In this document: positions 47,438-55,755 of the stretch, one piece after another
Numbering within the stretch: the stretch's first letter is position 1
Layout of the letters: every line of letters begins with the position of its first letter
Assembly: GCF_019468565.1 (NCBI RefSeq)
Contig: NZ_CP080521.1
Location: 7,130,001-7,194,000, forward strand
From: Pseudonocardia sp. DSM 110487
GTDB lineage: Bacteria > Actinomycetota > Actinomycetes > Mycobacteriales > Pseudonocardiaceae
Direction of reading: 5' to 3'
DNA: 64,000 nt
Translations under genes and position numbers: made by a program
The notes under the pieces: generated by a model
What the model saw: only the letters and a program-made list of their open reading frames with translations
Databases searched by the model: none
What the model was told of the DNA's origin: nothing

Positions 47438-47916
47438 GCTGGGAGAACCCCTCGGCAGTCCGCAGGCAGCAGATCCTGCGCGCCACCCGCACCGTCGCGA
47501 TGGTTGGCGCGTCGCCCAACCCGGCCCGCGCGAGCAACTTCGTGGCCACCTACCTGCTCGCCAGCACCCACTACGACGTGTACTTCGTCAACCCGAACGC
47601 CACCGAGATCCTCGGCAGGCCGGTCTACAAGAGCCTCGACTCGCTGCCGGTGGTGCCCGACCTCGTCGACGTCTTCCGCCGCCGGGAGGACCTGCCGTCC
47701 GTGCTCGACGACGTGCTGGCCGTCGATGGGGTGCAGACGTTCTGGCTGCAGTTCGGGCTGTTCGACGAGGACGTGGCGCGGCGCGCGGAGGCCGGAGGGC
47801 TCGAGGTCGTGATGGACCGCTGCCTCAAGGTGGAGCACGCCCGCTTCCACGGCGGGCTGCACATCGCCGGGTTCGACACCGGTGTGATCACCTCGCGGCG
47901 GCGCGCGTCTCGCTGA
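47434..47916 (+). CDS. CoA-binding domain protein (YccU-like)
   Basis: A 160-residue Rossmann-fold protein. ILRATRTVAMVGASPNPARAS and YFVNPNATEILGRPVYKSL match the succinyl-CoA-synthetase-like CoA-binding domain, and VMDRCLKVEHARFHGGLH is the usual C-terminus. GTG 47434 overlaps the metY stop, a pairing seen in other bacteria. Its 3' end overlaps the convergent hydrolase gene by 29 bp. Confidence 0.9.
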   Translation: MSWENPSAVRRQQILRATRTVAMVGASPNPARASNFVATYLLASTHYDVYFVNPNATEILGRPVYKSLDSLPVVPDLVDVFRRREDLPSVLDDVLAVDGVQTFWLQFGLFDEDVARRAEAGGLEVVMDRCLKVEHARFHGGLHIAGFDTGVITSRRRASR

Positions 47917-48739
47917 GGAAGGCGCGGATCGCGGCCGTGAGCGCCGCGGGCTGGTCCTCGGGCACGAGCGTGTAGCTGTCGGGGATCGTCACGAGCCTGC
48001 CCTGCGGGTACAGCGCCGCGAGCCGCCTGCCGTGTTCCGCGGGCATCAGCCGGTCCTCCGCGGCCCACACCACGAGTACCGGGCCGCCGAACGACCGGTT
48101 GCGCTCTGCCCATTCCAGCAACACGTCGCGTGGTGGGATGCCGCGGCCGTAGGCCTCGAGGTCCCGCCGCACCGCGGCCTGCTCGCGAGCGGGCCGGAAC
48201 CACTCGTCCATGACCTCGTCGGGTACCGGTCGCTTGCTCATCCAGCCCCACCCGCCCGGCGCCCGCCGGGCCGCGCGGAAGCGCAGCAGCTGGGTGAGGA
48301 GCGCGAGGCCGCCGGGCACGCGCGCGGTGAGGGTGAGGAGGCGGCCGGCGATGCCCGGCGGATAGTTGTCGAACGCCTCGCACGCGACGAGCACCATGCG
48401 TGCCACCCGCTCGGCGCCGCCGTGGGCGACGAGGACCTGGGCGCCGCCCCAGTCGTTCTGCACGAGCGTGACGTCGCGCAGGTCGAGCTTCTCCAGGAAC
48501 TCCCCGATCAGCATCGCGAGCCCACGCAGCGACAGGTCCGCGTCCGGCCGCATGGGACGGAGATGCGAACCCAGCGGCAGGTGCGGGAGCACGCACCGGT
48601 ACTCGCCGCTCAGCTCGGCGACGACGTGGCGCCATTGCGACGGCGCGACGGTGACGCCGTGCACGAAGACGAGGACGGGGCCGCTCCCGCCGGTGTCGGT
48701 GTACTCGATCGTGCCGGCCGAGAGCTCGATCTCCGCCAT
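47888..48739 (-). CDS. Alpha/beta hydrolase (dehalogenase-like, Asp nucleophile)
   Basis: A 283-residue hydrolase. VLVFVHGVTVAPSQWRHVV is the oxyanion loop, and the nucleophile elbow VQNDWGGAQVL carries Asp instead of Ser, as in haloalkane dehalogenases. At the usual C-terminal catalytic His position the sequence is IPDSYTLVPEDQP, with no His, which recurs in an actinobacterial subgroup as I recall it. Activity is therefore uncertain. ATG 48739 has GGGGGA upstream. It is divergent from a TetR gene. Confidence 0.85.
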   Translation of the reverse strand: MAEIELSAGTIEYTDTGGSGPVLVFVHGVTVAPSQWRHVVAELSGEYRCVLPHLPLGSHLRPMRPDADLSLRGLAMLIGEFLEKLDLRDVTLVQNDWGGAQVLVAHGGAERVARMVLVACEAFDNYPPGIAGRLLTLTARVPGGLALLTQLLRFRAARRAPGGWGWMSKRPVPDEVMDEWFRPAREQAAVRRDLEAYGRGIPPRDVLLEWAERNRSFGGPVLVVWAAEDRLMPAEHGRRLAALYPQGRLVTIPDSYTLVPEDQPAALTAAIRAFLSETRAAAR

Positions 48740-48757
48740 CAGTCCCCCAAGATTTGA

Positions 48758-48769
48758 TAGATCGCTCTA
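48758..48769. promoter_or_regulatory. Candidate TetR operator TAGA-TCGC-TCTA
   Basis: A short inverted repeat in the 77-bp divergent region between the hydrolase and the TetR gene, flanked by TGA and CTGATC. Its TAGA/TCTA arms resemble operators of LmrA/YxaF-type TetR proteins. Confidence 0.45.
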
Positions 48770-48816
48770 CTGATCTGGAGGCTAGGGTGTGCGGGAACGA
48801 GTGGCAAGGAGGAGCG

Positions 48817-49398
48817 GTGGCGGGAACCAAGGAGCGGATCGTCGGCACCACGGGCGAGCTGTTCCGGCGCCAGGGGTACGCGGGCACCGGTCTCAAGCAG
48901 ATCGTCGCGGAGGCGGGGGCGCCGTTCGGGTCGATCTACCACTTCTTCCCCGGCGGGAAGCAGCAGCTGGCCGCCGAGGTGATCCGGACGTCCGGCCGGG
49001 CGTACCAGCAGCTCGTCGAGGCGATCCTGGACCAGGCCCCGGACGCGGTCACCGCCGTGGAGACCGGGTTCGCCGCGGCCGCCGAGACGCTGGTCGCCAC
49101 CGGCTACGCCGACGCCTGCCCGATCGCCACGGTGGCGCTGGAGGTCGCGAGCACCGACGAGACGTTGCGCGAGGCCACGGCCGAGGTCTTCGCGGCGTGG
49201 GTGGCCTCCGGCGCCACGCGGTTCGAGCGATGGGGATTCGCTCCGGACGACGCCCGCAGGCTGGCGATCGTGCTGATCACGAGCCTGGAGGGCGCGTTCG
49301 TGCTGTGCCGGGCGGCGCGCAGCACGGAGGCGATGGTCGCCGCCGCGAGCGCGGTGACCGCGGCGATCCGCGCCGCGCTGGTCACTTCGCCACGGTGA
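48817..49398 (+). CDS. TetR regulator (LmrA/YxaF type)
   Basis: A 193-residue regulator. The HTH is KERIVGTTGELFRRQGYAGT then LKQIVAEAGAPFGSIYHFFP; the motif GSIYHFFPGGKQQLA and the C-terminal domain with ACPIATVALEVAS are those of the LmrA/YxaF-like group. AAGGAGG (48806-48812) fixes GTG 48817. It probably controls the divergent hydrolase. Its 3' end overlaps the next convergent gene by 17 bp. Confidence 0.92.
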   Translation: MAGTKERIVGTTGELFRRQGYAGTGLKQIVAEAGAPFGSIYHFFPGGKQQLAAEVIRTSGRAYQQLVEAILDQAPDAVTAVETGFAAAAETLVATGYADACPIATVALEVASTDETLREATAEVFAAWVASGATRFERWGFAPDDARRLAIVLITSLEGAFVLCRAARSTEAMVAAASAVTAAIRAALVTSPR

Positions 49399-49819
49399 AG
49401 AAGATGTGCAACAGCCAGAAGAACGACGCTGCCAGTAGGACGAGCCTCCAGAACGCCCACGCCCGGCGGCGGGCGATCCCCCAGACCGCCACCGCGGCGA
49501 GCAGCGTCGGCACGGCCATCACGCCGATCAACCGGCCGAGTGCCCGATCGCTGGGCGGCGGGCCGGCAACGGCGAGGACCAGCAACACGTACACCACGTC
49601 CGATACGGCCACCGCGGCGAGGGCCCTCACGAACCGGGTCCGTCCCCTCGGCGCCCCCACCGGCGGCGGGGGGTGTTCGGGGGTCTCCGGGTAGGGCGGT
49701 GCGCCGGGCATGGGAGCGTGTGGCGGAAGCCCGTCGACGCCGGGGGTGAACCCGGGGGCACCTGCCCACGGCGGCGGGTGCCCGGCGCCGGGCCCAGGGT
49801 CGTGGGGCGGGGTGGTCAC
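49382..49819 (-). CDS. Small membrane protein with Pro-rich N-terminus
   Basis: A 145-residue protein of unknown function. Residues 1-60 are rich in Pro, Gly and Ala (PPHDPGPGAGHPPPWAGAPG). Three membrane helices follow (residues about 65-88, 97-113 and 121-143). The start is GTG 49819. Pro-rich cytoplasmic tails of this sort are common in actinobacterial membrane proteins; nothing more specific can be said. Confidence 0.7.
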   Translation of the reverse strand: MTTPPHDPGPGAGHPPPWAGAPGFTPGVDGLPPHAPMPGAPPYPETPEHPPPPVGAPRGRTRFVRALAAVAVSDVVYVLLVLAVAGPPPSDRALGRLIGVMAVPTLLAAVAVWGIARRRAWAFWRLVLLAASFFWLLHIFFTVAK

Positions 49820-49880
49820 CGCGCGACCGTAGCCGCACGTGCCAGGGATGTCGCGTCCGCCGGGAACGTCGCGGCGGGCA

Positions 49881-51092
49881 CTATCGACCGGCAGGCTGGG
49901 ACGTACGGCGGGGGCCGTAGGTGAGGCGGCGCAGGAGCAGTTCGGCCGGGCCCCGGTAGCCGGCCCGGGCCGACACCGCGGCCACCATGAGGATCACCAG
50001 CCAGGTGGCGACGGCGTAGAGCGCCGTCTGCCAGGCGTGCGCGCCATCGCCGAGCCCGAACGTCCAGGCCGGGAGGAGGGCCACGAACGCGACGGACTGC
50101 GCGAGGTAGCACGACAGCGAGCGCTGCCCGCAGGCCAGGATCGCGTACGCCGCAGGGCCGGTACGGCCGCGGCGGGCCAGCCGGATCGCCAGCAGCCCGA
50201 ACAGCGCGGCGTAGCCCATCCCGCCCGCGTAGCCGCCGAGAGCGTGCAGCGCGCCGGCAAGCATGATCACCCCCATCGACGGGGCGGTCCACAGCTGCGC
50301 CGCCATCAGCGACAGCGGCAGGCCGAGCACCACCGCCGCGCCGATGCCGGCGACGGCGACCCGCACGAGCAGCATCCGGTGCCTCTCCGGCTCGTCGAGC
50401 AGCCGCCGCCAGCCCGCCCACGCGCCCAGGGCGACCGCCCCGAACACCATCAACCCGGCCGCGACGACGCCGATGCCGACCCACTCGAACGCCCGGTACA
50501 GCGCGGCCTCGAACGGGTTCTCCACCGCCATCGAGGGGAGCGTCGCGTCCATGCCCTTACTCGGCGGGGCCGGCAGCGATGCCACGGAATAGAGGAGCGC
50601 TGACAGCAGCGCCCCGACCGCGGCGGTGGCGATCAGCGGACGCTCGGTGCCGCGCACCAGCAGCCCTGCCATGAGCACCCCGAGCAGCCCGTACGCCCCG
50701 ACGATGTCGCCCGCCCACAGCAGCAGCCCGTGCGCGGCGCCGATCACGATCATCCACGCGCCGCGCCGCCGGACCAATCTCGTCACGGCGGGCAGGGGCA
50801 TCCCCACGGCACCACGCCGCGCCGCGAGCTGCACGATCCCGTAGCCGAAGAGCAGCCCGAACAGCGGATAGGCCCGCCCGTCGACGAGCAGCATCTGCAG
50901 CAGCACGACCCACCGGTCGGCTCCCTCGAGATCGAGCGGGTAGCCGCGCACGGCCGTGGGGTGCCCGTAGACGTAGACGTGGACGTTCGCCAGCGCGATG
51001 AGCAGCAGCATGAGGCCGCGGGCGAGGTCAGGGGCGAGTGCGCGGGCGGCCGTCGGGGTGGCGCCCGGGTCTGCGGGCGGCGGGACCGTCAT
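49881..51092 (-). CDS. DUF418 family membrane protein
   Basis: A 403-residue polytopic protein. The N-terminal DLARGLMLLLIALANVHVYV, central GRAYPLFGLLFGYGI and the C-terminal ACGQRSLSCYLAQSVAF are DUF418 signatures (YeiB-like). About ten helices; function unknown. ATG 51092 has TAGGTT ending 8 nt upstream, consistent with leaderless expression. It is divergent from the CBS-DUF294 gene. Confidence 0.9.
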   Translation of the reverse strand: MTVPPPADPGATPTAARALAPDLARGLMLLLIALANVHVYVYGHPTAVRGYPLDLEGADRWVVLLQMLLVDGRAYPLFGLLFGYGIVQLAARRGAVGMPLPAVTRLVRRRGAWMIVIGAAHGLLLWAGDIVGAYGLLGVLMAGLLVRGTERPLIATAAVGALLSALLYSVASLPAPPSKGMDATLPSMAVENPFEAALYRAFEWVGIGVVAAGLMVFGAVALGAWAGWRRLLDEPERHRMLLVRVAVAGIGAAVVLGLPLSLMAAQLWTAPSMGVIMLAGALHALGGYAGGMGYAALFGLLAIRLARRGRTGPAAYAILACGQRSLSCYLAQSVAFVALLPAWTFGLGDGAHAWQTALYAVATWLVILMVAAVSARAGYRGPAELLLRRLTYGPRRTSQPAGR

Positions 51093-51201
51093 AACGGACA
51101 ACCTATGCCGTCGCCACCGGGCGCGGATCGTACGATCGGCGGACCCGCGATCGACTTTCGCACCGTTGACAGCGCGGACACTTGGGGTCTGCACTTGCAT
51201 C

Positions 51202-52608
51202 GTGATCGCGGTGGATCCCCGCGCAGGTCCGCCGTCCGCGGCGGCGAGGGAGTCGCCTGGCCTCGGCAGGCCGCTGTCGGAGGTGGCGGGCCGCGAGCCG
51301 CTGTTCGTCGAGCCCACGGCCACGGTCGCCGACGTCGCGCTGGCCATGCGCGAGGGCCACTGCAGCTGCGCCGTGGTCACATCCCGCCCCCTCGGCATCG
51401 TGACGAACGGAGACCTGGCAAGGGTGGTGGCCGAGCGTCGTCCGCCCGACACCCCGGTGGGTCAGCTCATGAGCAGCCCTGTGCACACGCTTCCCGCGAG
51501 CGCCCCGCTCATCCGGGCGTTGCTGCTGATGCTCGACGAGGGCATCGAGCACGTCCTGGTGATGCGAGGCGAGCGGGTCACGGGCGTCGTCACCGATGTC
51601 GACGTGATGCGCCAGCAGTCCGCAAGCCCGCTGCTCGTCGCCGACCGCATCCGCCGGGCCGGTGCGGGCGGGCCGCACGCGCTCGGGGACCTGTCCGCCG
51701 ACCTTGCGGGCGTCGCGGCGGCACTGCTCGCGGACGGCATCGACGGCCTGCGCATCGCGGCGGTCGTGGCCGGCCTGCGGGACGCGCTGACCGCCCGGAT
51801 GCTGCAGCTCGCCGTGCAGGAGCTCGGCCCTCCGCCCGGCCAGTACGCGTGGCTCGCGCTCGGGTCGCAGGGGCGCATGGAGCAGCTCCTGCACTCGGAC
51901 CAGGACACCGCGCTCGCCTTCGCCGAGCCGGCCGGCGAGGCCGGTGAGTACTTCCCGGCGCTGGCCCAACGGGTCACCGACGGGCTGGCGGCGGCAGGCG
52001 TCCCGCGCTGCCCCGGCGGCTTCATGGCGACCAACTGGTGCCGCCCACTCGGTGAGTGGCAGAGGACGTTCCTCGGCTGGCTCGACGAACCGAATGCCCG
52101 CGGCCTGCTCGACGCCCAGGTGTTCCTCGACCTCCGCCCCGTCGGGGGCGAGCTCGACGTCGGAGTGCTGGACCGCACGCTGGCCAGGGGGCGCCACCGG
52201 CCGGGCATCCAGCTGGCGCTCGCGCAGACCGCCCGCCGGTTCACCCCGCGGACGAGGCGGTTCCGGCTGGTCAGGGCGGACCGGCTCGGGCCGGACGAGC
52301 CGAAGCTGCGCGGCACCGTCCCCATCGTCCTGCTCGGGAGGCTCTACGGCCTGGCCGCGGGTTCCTCCGAGCGCACCACCGCCGGGCGGATGCGCGCCGC
52401 CGCGGACGCGAACCTGATCTCCGCCGACACGGCCGACACCCTGCTCGACGCCTACGCCGTCCTGCTCACGGTCCGGCTGCGGACGGAGCTCGGCGGCGGG
52501 GATCCGGCCCCGCTCTCCGCCCCGCAACGCCGCGAGCTGCAGGGCGCGCTGCACGCCGTCCGCTCCGCGCTGCAGGCCAGCGCCCTCGCCTTCCCGAACC
52601 CGGGGTGA
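51202..52608 (+). CDS. CBS-pair / DUF294 putative nucleotidyltransferase
   Basis: A 468-residue protein (GTG 51202 or 51211). Two CBS domains (about residues 25-140: EPTATVADVALAMREGHCS, MSSPVHTLPASAPLIRALLL) are followed by a nucleotidyltransferase-like DUF294 domain with LGSQGRMEQLLHSDQDTALA (about 222-240), then DUF294_C. Such proteins sit beside SLC5-type sensor kinases, DnaQ-like exonucleases and acetate permeases in several phyla, as here. CBS domains usually bind adenine nucleotides, so an energy-sensing uridylyl- or adenylyl-transferase is a reasonable guess. Confidence 0.85.
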   Translation: MIAVDPRAGPPSAAARESPGLGRPLSEVAGREPLFVEPTATVADVALAMREGHCSCAVVTSRPLGIVTNGDLARVVAERRPPDTPVGQLMSSPVHTLPASAPLIRALLLMLDEGIEHVLVMRGERVTGVVTDVDVMRQQSASPLLVADRIRRAGAGGPHALGDLSADLAGVAAALLADGIDGLRIAAVVAGLRDALTARMLQLAVQELGPPPGQYAWLALGSQGRMEQLLHSDQDTALAFAEPAGEAGEYFPALAQRVTDGLAAAGVPRCPGGFMATNWCRPLGEWQRTFLGWLDEPNARGLLDAQVFLDLRPVGGELDVGVLDRTLARGRHRPGIQLALAQTARRFTPRTRRFRLVRADRLGPDEPKLRGTVPIVLLGRLYGLAAGSSERTTAGRMRAAADANLISADTADTLLDAYAVLLTVRLRTELGGGDPAPLSAPQRRELQGALHAVRSALQASALAFPNPG

Positions 52609-52612
52609 GCGG

Positions 52613-52792
52613 ATGCGACCGAAGCTGATCGCCGTGACCGCGCTCGCCGCCGCGTGCTTCACCTATCCCTTGCTGTCGCTGTTCGACCGGCCGGTCCTGG
52701 TCCTCGGGGTGCCCCTGATCTGGGCGTACCTGTTCGGGGTGTGGACGCTGCTGATCGTGGTGGTCGCCGTCCTGTCGAGGCGGGCGGATTAG
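52613..52792 (+). CDS. Small two-helix membrane protein preceding the SLC5 kinase
   Basis: A 59-residue protein MRPKLIAVTALAAACF...VVAVLSRRAD. Two hydrophobic helices (about 4-22 and 28-53) are joined by LFDRPVLVLGVP. It starts 4 bp after the DUF294 stop with GGGGTGAGCGG as ribosome site and ends 2 bp before the kinase ATG. Small two-helix subunits often accompany sodium/solute symporters, and the PLIWAYLFGVWTLLI stretch is of that kind. Role inferred from position. Confidence 0.65.
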   Translation: MRPKLIAVTALAAACFTYPLLSLFDRPVLVLGVPLIWAYLFGVWTLLIVVVAVLSRRAD

Positions 52793-52794
52793 CA

Positions 52795-55386
52795 ATGGTC
52801 CCCGCTTGGGTGGTGGTGGTCGTTTCGCTGGCCTATCTCGGCCTGCTCTTCGGCATCGCCCACCACGGCGACAAGCGGGCCGCGACGGGGCGCAGCCTGA
52901 TCTCCAGCGGCGTCGTCTACGCGCTGTCGCTCGCCGTCTACGCCACCTCATGGACGTACTACGGCAGCGTCGGGCGGGCCGCGACGCGGGGGCTGGAGTT
53001 CCTGACCATCTACCTCGGTCCAGCGCTGGCGATGGCGTGCTCCGCCGTCGTGCTGCGGAAGATGATCAGGGTCAGCAAGCGCTACCGGATCACGTCGCTC
53101 TCGGACTTCGCCGCCGCGCGCTACGGCAACAGCAGGCTGCTCGGCGGGCTGGTCGCGCTCATCGCGGTGGTCGGCACCGTGCCGTACATCGCGCTGCAGC
53201 TCAAGGCCGTGTCGAGCACGTTCCGCCTCGTATCCGGCGGGGAGGTGTCGACGGCGGGCGTGCCGCCCTACGCCGACACCGCGCTCTACGTCGCGCTGGT
53301 GCTCGCCCTCTTCGCCATCCTGTTCGGCACCGGGCACCTGGACGCATCCGAACGCCACGAGGGCATGGTCGCCGCGATCGCGTTCGAGTCGGTGGTCAAG
53401 CTCGTCGCCTTCCTCGCCGCAGGCCTCTATGTCACGTTCTGGCTCTTCGGCGGATTCGCCGACCTGTTCGACCGCGCCGCGGCGTCGCCAGCACTCGCGG
53501 ACGCGATCGACATCGGCGGGTACGCCAACTGGTTCTGGCTGATCGTGCTGTCCGCGTTCGCGGTGCTGCTGCTCCCCCGCCAGTTCCAGATCGGCGTGGT
53601 CGAGAACGTCGACGAGCGGCACGTCCGCACGGCCGCCTGGCTGTTCCCCCTCTACCTGCTCGTGATCAACATCTTCGTGGTGCCGATCGCGCTCGCCGGC
53701 CTCCTCACGCTCGGCCCCGCGGTCAGCCCGGACACCTACGTGCTCGCGCTGCAGCAGCACAGCGCGCTCGCGCTGCTGGTCTTCATCGGTGGGCTGTCGG
53801 CTGCGACCGGGATGGTGATCGTCGAGACGATCGCGCTCTCCACGATGGTGTCGAACTCGCTCGTCATGCCGCTGCTGCTGCGGCGCGCCGGCACGGCCGC
53901 CCGCGGCGATCTCGGCAGGCTCGTCCTGACGATCCGCCGCGTCACGATCCTCGTGGTGCTGCTGCTCGGCTTCGGGTTCTTCCGGATCTCCGGGGACGCA
54001 CTGGGCCTGGTGGACATGGGGCTGGTCTCGTTCGCCGCGGTCGCGCAGTTCGCCCCCGCACTGCTCGGCGGGCTGTGGTGGAAGGGCGCCACCCGCAACG
54101 GGGCGCTCGCCGGCCTGGTCGCGGGGATCGCGCTGTGGGCCTACACGCTGCTGCTGCCGGAGCTGGCCAAGACAGGCTGGGTGCCGGCGTCGATCGTGGG
54201 CGACGGGCCGTTCGGCATCGCGCTGCTGCGCCCGCAGGAGCTGTTCGGCCTCACCGGGGCGGGCGCGGTCGGCAACGGGGTGTTCTGGAGCCTGCTCGTG
54301 AACGTCGTCCTCTTCGTCGGGGTGTCGCTGGCCGGCCGCAGGACACCGGCCGAGACCGGCCACGCGGCGCTGTTCGTCGACATCGAACGCCGGACGCCGG
54401 GGCCGGGCACCCGCTTCTACCGCGGCAGCGTGCCGGTGGCGCGGCTGCGCGACCTGCTCGCGCGGTTCGTCGGGACCGAGGCCGCCACGGCACTCGTCGC
54501 CGAGCACGGCTCCCGCAGGGGCCCGCCGCTGCCCGACGACGCGCAGGCCGACGCCGAGCTGGTCCGGCGGGTGGAGACCGCGCTCACGGGCGCCGTCGGG
54601 CCCGCCGCCGCGCGGGCGCTCGTCGCCTCCGTGGCCGACGAGGAGCCGCTCGGCATGGCCGAGGTGGTCGAGCTGGTCGGCGAGGCGCAGCACCTCCGTG
54701 AGCTGGACCGGCTGAAGGACGAGTTCGTCGCCACCGTCACCCACGAGCTGCGCACGCCGCTGACCTCGATCAGGGCGTTCACCGAGATCCTGCGCGACAA
54801 TCCCGACCTGCCGGCCGCGGAGCGGGCACGCTACCTGGAGATCATGGCGACCGAGACCGAACGGCTGACCAGGATGGTGAACCAGGTGCTCGACCTCGCG
54901 CGGCTGGAGTCCGGAAGGGCGGAGTGGCGGCTCACCGACGTCGACCTCGGCTCGGTGATCGACGAGGCCGCCACCGCCACGGCCCAGCTGTTCACCGACA
55001 AGCAGGTGGCGCTCGACGTCGACGTGCCGAGCCGGCCCGCGGTCGCCGAGGCCGACCGGGACGGCGTCATGCAGGTCCTGCTCAACCTGCTCTCCAACGC
55101 GGCCAAGGCCAGCCCGCCGACGGGCGGCGAGGTGCGGATCAGGCTGCGGACCGACGACGGCGTGGCCCGCATCGACGTCGCCGACAACGGTCCCGGCGTA
55201 CCGCCGTCCGACCGGGAGCTGATCTTCGACCGGTTCCGGCGGGGCGGGGCAGGCGGCACCGGGCTCGGCCTGGCGATCAGCAGGCGGATCGTCGAGCAGT
55301 TCGGTGGCACCCTCCGCGTGTCCGACTGCGGGGGCAACGGCAGGGGCGCCACGTTCACGGTCGGGCTCCCGGCCCTGAGGCGGTAG
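52795..55386 (+). CDS. SLC5-fused sensor histidine kinase (CbrA/CrbS-like)
   Basis: An 863-residue hybrid. Residues 1-520 form a sodium/solute symporter (SLC5) domain with about 12-13 helices (SLAVYATSWTYYGSVGRAAT, YRITSLSDFAAARYGNSRLL, ARPQEL-like loop RPQELFGLTGAGAVGNGVFW). HisKA follows with the phospho-His in TVTHELRTPLTSIRAFTEIL (about residue 650), then an ATPase with NLLSNAAKASPP and GTGLGLAISRRIVEQFGG. It is known from CbrA and CrbS that such kinases couple transporter-like sensing to carbon-source genes. The adjacent regulator and acetate permease support acetate or short-chain acid sensing. Confidence 0.93.
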   Translation: MVPAWVVVVVSLAYLGLLFGIAHHGDKRAATGRSLISSGVVYALSLAVYATSWTYYGSVGRAATRGLEFLTIYLGPALAMACSAVVLRKMIRVSKRYRITSLSDFAAARYGNSRLLGGLVALIAVVGTVPYIALQLKAVSSTFRLVSGGEVSTAGVPPYADTALYVALVLALFAILFGTGHLDASERHEGMVAAIAFESVVKLVAFLAAGLYVTFWLFGGFADLFDRAAASPALADAIDIGGYANWFWLIVLSAFAVLLLPRQFQIGVVENVDERHVRTAAWLFPLYLLVINIFVVPIALAGLLTLGPAVSPDTYVLALQQHSALALLVFIGGLSAATGMVIVETIALSTMVSNSLVMPLLLRRAGTAARGDLGRLVLTIRRVTILVVLLLGFGFFRISGDALGLVDMGLVSFAAVAQFAPALLGGLWWKGATRNGALAGLVAGIALWAYTLLLPELAKTGWVPASIVGDGPFGIALLRPQELFGLTGAGAVGNGVFWSLLVNVVLFVGVSLAGRRTPAETGHAALFVDIERRTPGPGTRFYRGSVPVARLRDLLARFVGTEAATALVAEHGSRRGPPLPDDAQADAELVRRVETALTGAVGPAAARALVASVADEEPLGMAEVVELVGEAQHLRELDRLKDEFVATVTHELRTPLTSIRAFTEILRDNPDLPAAERARYLEIMATETERLTRMVNQVLDLARLESGRAEWRLTDVDLGSVIDEAATATAQLFTDKQVALDVDVPSRPAVAEADRDGVMQVLLNLLSNAAKASPPTGGEVRIRLRTDDGVARIDVADNGPGVPPSDRELIFDRFRRGGAGGTGLGLAISRRIVEQFGGTLRVSDCGGNGRGATFTVGLPALRR

Positions 55387-55389
55387 ACC

Positions 55390-55755
55390 ATGTCGCGGAT
55401 CCTGATCTGTGACGACGAGCCCAACATCGTGGTCTCGCTGGAGTTCCTCATGCGCCAGCAGGGACACGACGTCCGGACGGTCGGCGACGGGGAGGCGGCA
55501 CTGGCGGCCGTGCCGGAGTTCGACCCCGACCTCGTGCTGCTCGACCTGATGCTCCCCGGCCGGGACGGCTACGAGGTCTGCCAGACGCTGCGCGCCGACG
55601 GGTACCGGATGAAGATCCTCATGCTGACCGCGAAGGGGCGTGAGGCCGAGATCGCCAAGGGGCTCGCCGTCGGGGCCGACGACTACGTGACCAAGCCGTT
55701 CGGCACCCAGGACCTGGTGGCCCGGGTGCGGCAGCTGCTCGGAGCGGGGCCGTGA
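55390..55755 (+). CDS. Receiver-only response regulator
   Basis: A 121-residue stand-alone receiver: ILICDDEPNIVVSLEFLMRQ, phospho-acceptor in LVLLDLMLPGRDGYEV, Thr/Lys in MLTAKGREAEIAKGL and DDYVTKPFGTQDLVARV. There is no DNA-binding domain. It starts 3 bp after the kinase stop, and its own stop overlaps the next gene (GTGA). It must act through a partner protein, possibly the exonuclease fusion next door. Confidence 0.93.
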   Translation: MSRILICDDEPNIVVSLEFLMRQQGHDVRTVGDGEAALAAVPEFDPDLVLLDLMLPGRDGYEVCQTLRADGYRMKILMLTAKGREAEIAKGLAVGADDYVTKPFGTQDLVARVRQLLGAGP

